From: CAWJFP01 sp963842155
GTDB lineage: Bacteria; Pseudomonadota; Alphaproteobacteria; JACZXZ01
Direction of reading: 5' to 3'
Assembly: GCA_963842155.1 (NCBI GenBank)
Contig: CAWJFP010000025.1
Span: 1 to 64,000 of the forward strand
DNA: 64,000 nucleotides
Of this stretch, positions 53,702 to 62,949 are shown in pieces; positions within the stretch are counted from its first letter, which is position 1, and every line of letters begins with the position of its first letter. Under the pieces are notes generated by a model. It saw only the letters and a list, made by a program, of their open reading frames with translations, made no database searches and was not told where the DNA came from. A program made the position numbers and the translations under genes.

Positions 53702-55492
53702 TCAGGATTCCGCCTCGGCGTAAGGCTGCACGCTTTCGGCCACCGAGTCGGCAATATGCTCCTTGGTGATGATGCCGAGGATGTCCTTGGGACGCGGCAC
53801 GCCGTCTCCGCGCACCACGACCGCCATGCCGACCCCGCGCCGCCACATGCGGCCGATCACGGCGAACATGATGTCCTCGGCGCGGGCGATGGTGAAATGG
53901 CGGCTCGCCACGTCGCCGAGCGCCACGCCGGTATAAGCGCCTTCGAGCCCGCGGCGCAGGCCCGTGTTGACGCGCAGCAGGCCGACGATCCGCTCGCCCT
54001 TCGTCAGCACGACATGGCGCAGCCTGCCGTCATGCTCGGGCATGCGCAGAAAGGCGTCGAAGCCCATCTCGGCCGGCAGGACGAGAATGTCGCGGTCCAT
54101 CACGTCGCTCGCATGGCGCACGAGATACATGTTGGCGTGAAGCGCCTTGGGGATGAAATGGCGGCGCTCGACCAGTTTGATCGTGTAGATGTTCTCGCGG
54201 CTCAGCATGCGGCGGACGCCGATGCCGAGCGCCACGGCGACGATCATCGGCATGACGATGTCGTAGTCGCGCGTCATCTCGAAGATCATGGTGACGGCCG
54301 TCATCGCCGCGCCCGTCCCGCTGCCGACCATCGCCGCCATCCCGACCATGGCGAAGGCCGGGACGCTCAGTCCCAATGCCGGAAAGAGCAGGTTGGCCGC
54401 GGCGCCGAACGCGCCGCCCAAGGTCGCGCCCATGAAGAGGGAGGGCGAGAAGATCCCGCCCGACGAGCCCGAGCCGAGGCTGAGCGTGGTGGCCAGGAGC
54501 TTGGCGAAAAAGAGGCAGGCGAGCAGCGGCGCGAAGGCGAGGCCGCCGGTCAGCACGTCCTGCACGGTCGAGTAGCCCACCCCTTCGACATGGTAATGGC
54601 CGGTCAGCCGGAATATGGCGTAGATCAAGCTGCCGACGAGGAGCATGCCGGCCGTGTGGCGGAGATAGGGATTGGCGACGCGCTTGAAGGCCTGCTCCAT
54701 CCAATGCAGTCCGCGAATGAAGGCGGTGGCGCCGAGGCCGGTGACCGCGCCGAGCACGGCGTAAAGCAACAGCGCAAAGAACAGCATGTCGTCACCCAGC
54801 ACGGGTCCCATCGCCGGCACCTCGAAGGCCGGGCGCGGGCCGAGAAAGAGACGCGCCATGAAGGTGGCCGTGCCGGTCGCGAGCGCTACGGGCAGGAAGG
54901 TGCGCACGCTCACCTCCGGCATCATGAGCTCGATCGCGAACATCACGCCGCCGATCGGCGTGTTGAAGGTGGCGGCAATGCCGGCCCCGGCGCCCGCCGC
55001 GACGAGGGTGATGCGTTGCCAGGTGGCGAGCCGCAGGAGCTGCCCCACGGTCGAGCCGAGCGAGGCGCCGATCTGGATGATGGGGCCTTCGCGCCCCACC
55101 GCGGCGCCGCTGCCGATGGCGAGCGCCGAGGCGAGCGACTTCACCGCGGCGACGACGGGGCGGATGCGCCCCTCGCGGTAATAGATCGCGTCCATCACCT
55201 CGGGCACGCCATGGCCGCGCGCCTCGGGCGCGAAATTGGTCACCAGCGCCGTCACGCCCAGCGCGCCGACCACCGGCACCAGGATCACCCACGCGCCCCA
55301 CGGGCTGGGCGGGGTGTAGATGTTGGCGTCGTAGAAGATGGAGAAATGGCCGAGAAAGAACAGGTTGTGGATGAGCCCGATCAGGTCGCGGAAGAATATG
55401 GCGCCGAACCCCGTAATGATGCCGACGATGACCGCGATCGCCGAGAGGGTCACGAGGCCGATGCGGCGTTCTTTCAGCGACGGGGCTGACAT
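53702..55492 (-). CDS. ClC-type chloride channel/antiporter with CBS domains
   Basis: 596 residues. The ClC membrane core (about 10-12 helices) has the anion-selectivity motifs GREGPIIQIG (with the gating glutamate), GSGSSGGIFSPSLF and a late conserved region. After residue about 435 two CBS domains follow (MDRDILVLPAE, DVASRHFTIARAED...), which bind adenine nucleotides. The glutamate suggests H+/Cl- exchange, not a pure channel. ATG 55492 is chosen; the frame is open 27 codons further. Function in the cell (acid tolerance, chloride balance) is inferred. Confidence 0.9.
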   Translation of the reverse strand: MSAPSLKERRIGLVTLSAIAVIVGIITGFGAIFFRDLIGLIHNLFFLGHFSIFYDANIYTPPSPWGAWVILVPVVGALGVTALVTNFAPEARGHGVPEVMDAIYYREGRIRPVVAAVKSLASALAIGSGAAVGREGPIIQIGASLGSTVGQLLRLATWQRITLVAAGAGAGIAATFNTPIGGVMFAIELMMPEVSVRTFLPVALATGTATFMARLFLGPRPAFEVPAMGPVLGDDMLFFALLLYAVLGAVTGLGATAFIRGLHWMEQAFKRVANPYLRHTAGMLLVGSLIYAIFRLTGHYHVEGVGYSTVQDVLTGGLAFAPLLACLFFAKLLATTLSLGSGSSGGIFSPSLFMGATLGGAFGAAANLLFPALGLSVPAFAMVGMAAMVGSGTGAAMTAVTMIFEMTRDYDIVMPMIVAVALGIGVRRMLSRENIYTIKLVERRHFIPKALHANMYLVRHASDVMDRDILVLPAEMGFDAFLRMPEHDGRLRHVVLTKGERIVGLLRVNTGLRRGLEGAYTGVALGDVASRHFTIARAEDIMFAVIGRMWRRGVGMAVVVRGDGVPRPKDILGIITKEHIADSVAESVQPYAEAES

Positions 55493-55769
55493 CGAGCGAT
55501 CATTTCCTTGACAAATGACAGGCTTATTACTTTGAGAAATTGACCGAAATCCATATATGGCTGCTTCCGGCAAGACAAGAGCCTCGGCACGACCTCGAAC
55601 GCGGTCTCCTATATTATCGATGCGAGCGAAACATCCCCGCCCCGCGATCTGGCTAACGGCGGCCTGGTTCTTGAAGGCGGATGGGTCGGCTCTCTACATA
55701 AGGGCTGGACATAAGGGCCCCGGCAGATGCCCGGGTTTGAATTGATTTGCCACCACGGAGATGGAAGGA

Positions 55770-57158
55770 ATGTCGTTCGTGCAGCTTACCCGGCGGATTT
55801 TCCTGGCCGCTGCTTTCGGCCTGATCCTGGGCGCCAGCCCGTCGACTGCGTTTGTCACGCAGGCCATCGCGGCAGGCGCGGCGCCGCCCTCGCTCGCCCC
55901 CATGCTCGCGCGCGTCTCGCCCGGCGTGGTGAACATCTCGATCAAGGGCACCGTGAAGGTAGCGCAAAACCCGCTTTTCCAGGACCCGCTCTTTCGGCAG
56001 TTCTTCATCATCCCCGACCAACCCTCCGTCGAGCATATCCAGGCCGTCGGCTCGGGCGTCATCTTCGACGCCGCGCAAGGCTATGTGCTGACGAACAACC
56101 ACGTCATCGCGCATGCGGACAGCATCATCGTCACGCTGAAGGACGGCCGCCAGCTCCGCGGCAAGCTGGTCGGCACCGACCCGCAGACCGACGTGGCGGT
56201 GGTCAAGATACCCGCCGAGAACCTGACGGCCGTGCCGCTCGGCAGCGCGGATCATCTCCAGGTGGGCGACTACGTCGTTGCCATCGGCGATCCCTTCGGC
56301 GTCGGCCAGACGGCGACCTTCGGCATCGTGAGCGCGCTGGGCCGCACGGGCCTCGGCATCGAGGGCTATGAGGATTTCATCCAGACGGACGCCTCGATCA
56401 ATCCCGGCAATTCGGGCGGCGCGCTCGTCGACATGGACGGCCGGATTATCGGCATCAACACGGCGATCTTGAGCCGCAGCGGCGGCAATGTGGGCATCGG
56501 CTTCGCCATCCCCATCAACATGGCGCGCGCCGTTGCCCAGCAGCTCATCGAGCATGGCAAGGTCGAGCGCGGCCGGCTTGGCGTGGCATTGCAGGATCTC
56601 ACGCCGGCCATCGCCAGCGCCATGAACCTCGAGCTGCAAGGCGGCGCCATCGTCGCCCGCGTGACCGTGGGCTCGAGCGCCGAGAAGGCGGGACTCAAAT
56701 CGGGCGACGTGATCGTCGCGCTCAACGAACAGCCCGTGCGCGACGCGAGCCAGGTGAGGAATTTCATCGGGCTGGCGACGCCCGGCAGCAGCGTCACGAT
56801 GACCATCGTTCGCGGCAAGGAGCGGCGAAATCTGACCGCCGAGCTCGAGCCGGCGGGCAAGAGCGAGCCCGAAACTGCGGCGCTCGAATCATCGCCGCTC
56901 GCCGGCGCGAGCTTCGGCGCGATCCCGCAGGACAATCCTCTTTACGGCAACATCGCGGGCGTTTACGTCCGCGCGGTCGATCCGGGCAGCCCGGCGGAAA
57001 ATGTCGGCCTCCAGCCGGGTGATATCCTGGTCAGCGCCGACCGGACGCCCGTGCATAACGTCGAAGAGCTGCGCGCCGTCCTGCGGGCTCATTCCGGCAA
57101 GCCGCTTCTGCTCGGCATTCAGCGGGGCGACAGCTCGCTCTTCATCGCCATTCGGTGA
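55770..57158 (+). CDS. Do-family (DegP/DegQ-like) periplasmic serine protease
   Basis: 462 residues with an N-terminal signal peptide (RRIFLAAAFGLILGASPSTAF). The chymotrypsin-like domain has the full triad: His in LTNNHVI, Asp in TDVAVVK and Ser in NPGNSGGALV. Two PDZ domains follow (about 265-350 and 380-460). DegP-type proteases degrade or refold damaged envelope proteins. ATG 55770 has GGAG nine bases upstream; ATG 55761 is also in frame. No partner sensor gene is adjacent. Confidence 0.93.
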   Translation: MSFVQLTRRIFLAAAFGLILGASPSTAFVTQAIAAGAAPPSLAPMLARVSPGVVNISIKGTVKVAQNPLFQDPLFRQFFIIPDQPSVEHIQAVGSGVIFDAAQGYVLTNNHVIAHADSIIVTLKDGRQLRGKLVGTDPQTDVAVVKIPAENLTAVPLGSADHLQVGDYVVAIGDPFGVGQTATFGIVSALGRTGLGIEGYEDFIQTDASINPGNSGGALVDMDGRIIGINTAILSRSGGNVGIGFAIPINMARAVAQQLIEHGKVERGRLGVALQDLTPAIASAMNLELQGGAIVARVTVGSSAEKAGLKSGDVIVALNEQPVRDASQVRNFIGLATPGSSVTMTIVRGKERRNLTAELEPAGKSEPETAALESSPLAGASFGAIPQDNPLYGNIAGVYVRAVDPGSPAENVGLQPGDILVSADRTPVHNVEELRAVLRAHSGKPLLLGIQRGDSSLFIAIR

Positions 57159-57267
57159 GCGAAGGGCCAAGGCGCCGCGCGCGATTGCCGGGGGAACCTA
57201 GTCACCCTATTTGACGTTTATTCGAGCTGGACAGGCTTTCCCCTCCGCCCAATGGGCCAGAGTGACA

Positions 57268-58299
57268 ATGAACGCAAATAGCGAGCTTTCTCCCGGCGGG
57301 GGACCGGAGTTCCCGAGCCGGGCATTCGCGTCGGCCGCTGCGGCGCGCGAGACGAAAGGCGATCTCTCGGGACAAGAGCTTTCGTTGCTCCAGCTCGGCC
57401 AGAACCTGCGCGAGCTCGGCTACCGTTTTGTCACGGTCACGCCGGCGACGCACGGGCGGGTGAACGCCCGGCCGCAAAACCGCTGGGCCCGCTCGCTCGA
57501 GGATGTCTTCGGCTGGAGTCGCCCCTTTCGCGCGGAGCTTCTGCCTGCGCCGATTCTCGAGCTGATGCAGGCAGCGGGCGTAGCGCTCCCGGATGACGAG
57601 GGATGGCGGAGCCTGGTGCGCGTTTCCACATTGGAGAACGAAATCCTTTTCCATAGCGCCTTCCCGACCGCGGGCGCGGATGCCGTCTTTTTCGGCCCCG
57701 ACACTTATCGCTTCGCCGCGGCCATCACCGCCCAGCTCGCGCGGCGGCGCGCGCCGTTGCAGCGGGCCATCGATATCGGCTGCGGCTCGGGCGCGGGCGG
57801 CATCCTGATCGCGCGCGCGGCGCCTTCGACGCGGGTCGTCTTGGGCGACATCAATCCGGCCGCCTTGCGTATAGCGCGGGTCAATGGGGCGCTTGCGGGC
57901 CTCGACAATATCGAGGTCCGCCATAGCGATCTGCTGGCCGGGGTCGAGGGCGAATTCGACCTGATCGTCGCCAATCCGCCTTATCTCGTCGATGCCGCGC
58001 GGCGCAGCTATCGCCATGGCGGGGGCGAGCTCGGCGCCGCACTCTCGCTCGCCATCGCCGAGCAGGCGCCGGCGCGTCTCGCCCCGGGCGGGACGCTTCT
58101 GCTCTACACCGGGGCCGCGATCGTCGACGGGGCGGACCCCTTCCGTAGAGCGCTGGCGCCGATCCTAGCCGACCGCGCGCTCGAGGTGGCCTACCGCGAA
58201 ATCGACCCCGATGTTTTCGGCGAGGAGCTGGAAGGCGGAGCCTATGCTCGCGCCGACCGCGTTGCCGCCGTGCTGCTGACCGTCACGAAATCCAGGTAA
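57268..58299 (+). CDS. Methyltransferase with HemK/PrmC-like NPPY motif
   Basis: 343 residues. An N-terminal region of about 180 residues (LRELGYRFVTVTPATHGRVNAR) resembles no named domain I can place; the C-terminal half is a class I methyltransferase with IDIGCGSGAGGILIAR and the amino-group-methylating motif IVANPPYLVD. Enzymes with NPPY modify amide or amino nitrogens of proteins, RNA or small molecules. It is followed after 16 bases by a haem-oxygenase-like gene, so both may act in one pathway. Confidence 0.8.
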   Translation: MNANSELSPGGGPEFPSRAFASAAAARETKGDLSGQELSLLQLGQNLRELGYRFVTVTPATHGRVNARPQNRWARSLEDVFGWSRPFRAELLPAPILELMQAAGVALPDDEGWRSLVRVSTLENEILFHSAFPTAGADAVFFGPDTYRFAAAITAQLARRRAPLQRAIDIGCGSGAGGILIARAAPSTRVVLGDINPAALRIARVNGALAGLDNIEVRHSDLLAGVEGEFDLIVANPPYLVDAARRSYRHGGGELGAALSLAIAEQAPARLAPGGTLLLYTGAAIVDGADPFRRALAPILADRALEVAYREIDPDVFGEELEGGAYARADRVAAVLLTVTKSR

Positions 58300-58315
58300 A
58301 AAGACCCAGGTGAAA

Positions 58316-59311
58316 ATGATGATGCATCGCATGCCTGTCTCCGCCGGAGATTTGTCTCCAGGCCTGGATAAATGGCCGGAAATGGACGCGGAGCTGCAGC
58401 GTCGCCTGACCCGCTTCAACCACAAGCGCCTGACGCCCGGCTTGCCGCACGCCGCCATGCGCGGGGAGATCGCGGAGATGGCCATGCTGGCCCGCGAGGA
58501 GAGCCTCTTCCTCGAAGCCGAGCGCCTGGCGGTAGCGCCGCGCGCCGCGGCGGCACCGCTCGAAGCCGACGCTTTCGTCGGCTGGTTCGACGCGCTCAAG
58601 GAGCATGGGCCGGGTCAGGGCGAACCGCTTTTCCCCTGGCTCGCCGAGACGGCGACGCATGAGGAGATGCGCTGGTTCCTTGCCCAGGAGGTGGCGGGCG
58701 AGGCCGGCTTCGACGATCTCGTTGCGCTCACGCAGGTCAAGATGCCCGTCCGCCCCAAGCTTGAGCTGGCGCGCAACTATTGGGACGAGATGGGGCGCGG
58801 GAATCCGAAGGGCCTCCATGGCGGCATGCTCGCGACGCTCGCCAAGGCGCTGCGCCTCGAGCCCGTGCTCGAGACGACCATGCCCGAAGCGCTCGCCCTC
58901 GCCAACACCATGACCGGCCTGGCGCTCAATCGCCACTACGCCTATCACGCCATTGGCGCGCTGGGCGTGATCGAGCTGACCGCGCCCGGCCGCTCGGCCT
59001 ATGTCGCGGCCGGCCTCAAGCGGCTCGGCCTGCCGGCGGACGACCGGCATTATTTCGACCTGCACGCCGTGCTCGACGTGAAGCATTCCGCCGCCTGGAA
59101 CGCCGAGGTCATCCATCCGCTGGTGAGCGAGGATGCGGCGCTCGCTCCCGCGATCGCGGAGGGAGCCCTGATGCGCCTGACCTGCGGGGCGCGCTGCTTC
59201 GCGCGCTATCGCCAGGAGCTCGGCGTGCCGGCGCGCCTCAAGCCCGGGATGCCGGCGATGGCGCTCGTTCAATCCTCGCCGAGCAGCCCCAATCGCTCGA
59301 CCGCGGCGTAG
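58316..59311 (+). CDS. Haem-oxygenase-like (TenA/HO-fold) iron-dependent oxidase
   Basis: 331 residues of the iron-containing redox enzyme family (HO-like diiron fold). The helical scaffold shows the pattern EEMRWFLAQEVAGEAGFDDL (acid ligands), LARNYWDEMGRGNPKGLHGGM and FDLHAVLDVKHSAAW (Asp/His ligands). Members of this fold include oxidases that break C-C bonds or hydroxylate amino acids in natural-product pathways; the substrate here is unknown. Its last 43 bases overlap the convergent PurD-like gene. Confidence 0.78.
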   Translation: MMMHRMPVSAGDLSPGLDKWPEMDAELQRRLTRFNHKRLTPGLPHAAMRGEIAEMAMLAREESLFLEAERLAVAPRAAAAPLEADAFVGWFDALKEHGPGQGEPLFPWLAETATHEEMRWFLAQEVAGEAGFDDLVALTQVKMPVRPKLELARNYWDEMGRGNPKGLHGGMLATLAKALRLEPVLETTMPEALALANTMTGLALNRHYAYHAIGALGVIELTAPGRSAYVAAGLKRLGLPADDRHYFDLHAVLDVKHSAAWNAEVIHPLVSEDAALAPAIAEGALMRLTCGARCFARYRQELGVPARLKPGMPAMALVQSSPSSPNRSTAA

Positions 59312-60580
59312 TCGCCGGCGACGAGCTTGTCGCCGATGTCGCGGCGATAACGTAAATTCGGGACGAAGACGCGGTCCGCCAGAGCATATGCCCGCTCTTG
59401 CGCTTCGGGGATCGTGCTCCCCGTGCCCGTCACCACCATCGTCCAGCCATAGATGCCGCTGGTGACGAGCTGGCCGCGCAGCAAGCCGACCTCGCCATAA
59501 TGGAGGTGGCGGCGCTCGTCGGGGCCGATCTCGCCCTCGAACAGGACCGGCAGGCCGACCGGCTCATTGACCTCGCGTCTCGAATAGGGGAAGGGCGGCG
59601 CGGTGAGCACGATCCCGACCGCGAAGCTGGAAAGGGTCGCGAAGTGCCGTCCCGAGCGCCCGACGATCATGCGGAAGAGCTCGGCCCAGGCGGTCTCCTG
59701 CAGCGGATCGAGGATGGCGAAGCCCGGATAGCCGAAGCGGCAGGTGAATTCGAGCGGCCAGATGCCGCGCTCGTTCACGATCGTGTTCAGGTTGATGTAG
59801 CCGCAATAGCCGTTCGCGCGCAGCAGCGGCTCCATGCGCGCCAGCGTGCGCGCGAAAAAGCGCTGGGTGCGATGATAGGTCACGACCGTGCCCATCTCGC
59901 CGGTGAGCTCCCCGAGATCCGCCGGGAAGAAGCGCTTATGCTCCCAGTCGAGACAGGCCGGCCGGAGGAAGCGCTCGCCGTTGAAATAGGCCCCGAACTC
60001 CCATCTCGATGCCCTCGACATGCGCCATCAGCACGAAGCCCGCGCGTTTCTCCTCGAGCTGGGGCGCCCGCGCCGCCAGCATGGCGCGCAGGTCGCGCCC
60101 GTCGGGCAGGCGGCCGACATAGTTGTCCATCGAAGCGAAATCATGGCCGTTGAATTTGAGGACATAGCGGCCCGGCATCGCGTCGAGGAAGGCGAGGGCG
60201 TCGGCGACCTTGTCGAATTCCCAGGTGCGGCAGATGGGCAAGCCCAGATCGGCGAGGACGGACTGCCCGTAGGCACGGTCGTTCTCCAGCCGGTCGCCAT
60301 AGGCGCTGCCGCCGATCACATGCAGCCCCTGGCGACGCAGCTCGTCCTGCAGCGCGCCGTTGCCCTCGTCGACATTCTCGAAAAGCATGATCCCGTCATC
60401 GCCCGCCGCGCGCAGCCAATCGAGCTCGGCGCGCCAATCCTCCACCTGCTCGACGAGGCCGGCGAGGGTGCTTCGGCAGAGCGGATCGGCGATCGAGAGC
60501 TTGACCTCATGGCCGCCCTCGAGCAGCCGGAGGTAAAGCGCGCCGAGATCGCAGGAATTGCCCATGCCGAGGAAACGCAT
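59269..60580 (-). pseudogene. PurD-like ATP-grasp ligase, single-base frameshift
   Basis: About 436 residues if repaired. The 5' part from ATG 60580 (MRFLGMGNSCDLGALYLRLLEGGHEV) reaches GFVLMAHVEGIEMGV; the 3' part continues one frame over with GAYFNGERFLRPACLDWEHKRFF through the ATP-grasp GYINLNTIV, LEFTCRFGYPG and ends at 59269. Deleting one A from GAAC at 59995-59998 rejoins MGVGAYFNG. It resembles phosphoribosylamine-glycine ligase but is not adjacent to other pur genes, so another amide-forming role is possible. Sequencing error or recent mutation; both parts are well conserved. Confidence 0.78.
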
Positions 60581-60663
60581 TACCGCTCCGGGAGTGGTTT
60601 TCGCGGGAGAGTAGCGGGAATCGGCAATGTTCGCTGCGCCCGCCTGTGACAATTGGCGGGAAG

Positions 60664-60945
60664 CTAGCGAAGCCCGAAATAGGCGCGGCGCAGCGCATCG
60701 TCGCGATGCATCTCGGATACGGTTCCCTCGAAGGTTATGCGGCCGACTTCGAGCGCATAGACACGGTCGGCCAGCTTGAGGAATTTCACGTTCTGCTCGG
60801 CAATGAGGAGCGACAAGCCCCGGCCGCGGAACTGGCCGAGCACGGCGAGCAGCGCGCGGCGCCGCTCGGCGAACGCGGGGAGGCGCCGAGCGCCGCGCTG
60901 GACAACATGATCAGCGCAAGCCCGCGTATCATCTGCTCCTCCCTC
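60664..60945 (-). pseudogene. livF-like ABC ATPase remnant
   Basis: Only the end of a branched-chain amino-acid ABC ATPase is left. In frame, 60664-60879 encodes AFAERRRALLAVLGQF..GLSLLIAEQNV..LADRVYALEVGRITFEGTVSEMHR and a normal LRRAYFGLR end. Further 5' a decayed signature-like piece (REEQMIRGLALI) lies in a different frame. The Walker A and most of the N-terminal part are gone, and the D-loop/Walker B region is scrambled. No other liv genes flank it. A decaying fragment. Confidence 0.62.
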
Positions 60946-61109
60946 GATCCGGTCGCGCCTTCCGGAATTGTTGCTCGCGCCGCGGCCGCTCCAAGGGGAG
61001 GCCTGCCGGACGCCGCTCGCGCAGTCTAATTTCCCGTTCACCGAAAATCGATTATATTCCGCGCGTCAGGCCCGCGGGCGAATTCAGGGCGCCGTCGAAC
61101 GGAGCGTAG

Positions 61110-62277
61110 ATGGATTTCGCCTTCAGCCCCGAACAGGAGCGCATACGCGAGGCGGTCCTCAAGCTCTGTGCCCGCTTCGACGACGATTATTGGCTGAACA
61201 AGGACCGCGAAGCGGTCTTCCCGCATGATTTCCACGCCGCCATGGCGCGGGACGGCTGGCTCGGCATCGCCATCCCCGAGGCCTATGGCGGCTCGGGGCT
61301 CGGCGTCGCCGAGGCGGCCGTCATGATGCAAGCCGTCGCCGAATCGGGCGCGGCGATGACCGGCGCCTCCTCGATCCATATGAATATTTTCGGCCTCAAT
61401 CCGGTCGTCGTCTTCGGCACCGAGGAGCAGAAGCGGCGCATGTTGCCGCCGCTCGTGCGCGGCGAGGACAAGGCCTGCTTCGCCGTGACCGAGCCCGACG
61501 CAGGGCTCAATACGACGCAGATCTCGACCAGGGCCGAGCCGCGCGGCGACCACTACGTCGTCTCGGGCAGCAAGATTCTGGATCTCGACCGCGCAGGTCG
61601 CGAGCAAGATGCTGCTGCTAGCCCGCACCACGCCGCTCGACCAGGTGCGCCGCAAGACCGAGGGGCTCACGCTCTTCTACACCGATCTCGACCGCCGCTA
61701 CGTCGAGCTGCGCGAGATCCCCAAGATGGGGCGTCACGCGGTCGATTCGAACATGATCTTCATCGACGGCATGGTGGTGCCCGCAAGCGATCGCATCGGC
61801 AGGGAAGGCGACGGGCTGCGCACCATCCTCCATGGCATGAACCCCGAGCGAATCCTCATTGCCGCCGAGGCCGTTGGTATCGGACGCGCGGCCCTGCGCA
61901 AGTCGGCGCAATATGCGCGCGAGCGGGTGGTGTTCGGACGGCCGATCGGGCAGAACCAGGCGATCCAGCATCCGCTCGCCAGATCATGGATGGCGCTCGA
62001 GGCGGCGAATCTCATGACCTTCCGCGCGGCGACGCTCTATGACGCGGGCAAGGACTGCGGGGCCGAGGCGAACGCCGCCAAATATCTCGCAGCGGAGGCG
62101 GCCTTCGAGGCTTGCGAGGCCGCCGTGCTCACCCATGGCGGGATGGGCTATGCCGAGGAGTATCATGTCGAGCGCTACTTGCGCGAAAGCATGATCGCGC
62201 GCCTGGCACCGATCACGCCGCATATGATTCTGAACTATATCGCCGAGCGGGTGCTCGGCCTGCCGAAATCCTATTGA
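61110..62277 (+). pseudogene. Acyl-CoA dehydrogenase, single-base frameshift
   Basis: About 388 residues if repaired. From ATG 61110 the N-terminal FAD-enzyme half reads MDFAFSPEQERIREAV, VTEPDAGLNTTQIST and GDHYVVSGSKI; the rest follows in the +1 frame from ISTAQVASKMLLLART to GGMGYAEEYHVERYLRES and the stop at 62277. Deleting one T from GATTCTGG (61576-61577) restores SKIWISTAQVASK. Both halves are intact, so it is either recent decay or a sequence error. Beta-oxidation-type acyl-CoA oxidation is likely; substrate chain unknown. Confidence 0.85.
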
Positions 62278-62282
62278 CGAGC

Positions 62283-62756
62283 TCAGGCGTCGTAGAGCGG
62301 CGCCAGCTTGCCGCGCCGAGCGCCGGCGCGCATGCGGCCGCGCCGCGGCGCCTCGACCGGCGCGCGCTCGAGAGGCGTCTGGAGCGCGGGCAGCGGCCCC
62401 AACCGGTCGAGCAGGCGCGTGACGGCGTGGCGGTCGATGGGCCTCGCCAGGAAATCAGCGGCCCCCCGCGCGCGCGCGGTGGCCCGATCCTCGATCCCGC
62501 CGAGCAGCACCACGGGGCAAGGCTTGAGCGCGGGATCGGCCTTGAGGGCCCGCAGCAGCTCCCAGCCGTCGATCTTGGGCGTCAGCGTCTCAATTATGAT
62601 AAGCGACGGCTTGAGCGTGCCGGCGAGCTGAAGAAGCGCGCCCGCATCCTCGGCCGCCACCGGCAGCAAGCCCTCCGCGAGCAGGGCATGCCGGAGCATG
62701 TCGCGGACGGCGACATCCTCGTTGACCAGGAGCACGATGCCCTGCGGTCGCAGCAT
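62283..62756 (-). CDS. Receiver-like (pseudo-response regulator) protein
   Basis: 157 residues: one CheY-type receiver fold plus a basic C-terminal tail (GRMRAGARRGKLA), no output domain. The phosphorylation site is degenerate: where LIxxD is expected it reads LIIIETLTPKIDG (E56), the N-terminal acidic pair is NED, and the KP lysine is LARP. Glu at this place can mimic a phosphorylated state, so it may be permanently on or have another role. It ends 5 bases from the convergent acyl-CoA dehydrogenase gene. Confidence 0.8.
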   Translation of the reverse strand: MLRPQGIVLLVNEDVAVRDMLRHALLAEGLLPVAAEDAGALLQLAGTLKPSLIIIETLTPKIDGWELLRALKADPALKPCPVVLLGGIEDRATARARGAADFLARPIDRHAVTRLLDRLGPLPALQTPLERAPVEAPRRGRMRAGARRGKLAPLYDA

Positions 62757-62949
62757 GGTTACCTCCTCTAGCGCCAGGTCTCTCCCGAAAACCTATCGGA
62801 CAAGCCTTAACGTTTCGTTTCCCAAGGCGAAGTTCGTGGAATGGCCGGGGGCGCTGCCAAGGAAGCGGGTTGGTGATATTAATGGTCGTTGCGCAAAACG
62901 GAGCCGGCTCGCTTTTGGCGGAAACGGGCGGCCGGCGCGGAGGAGATCG

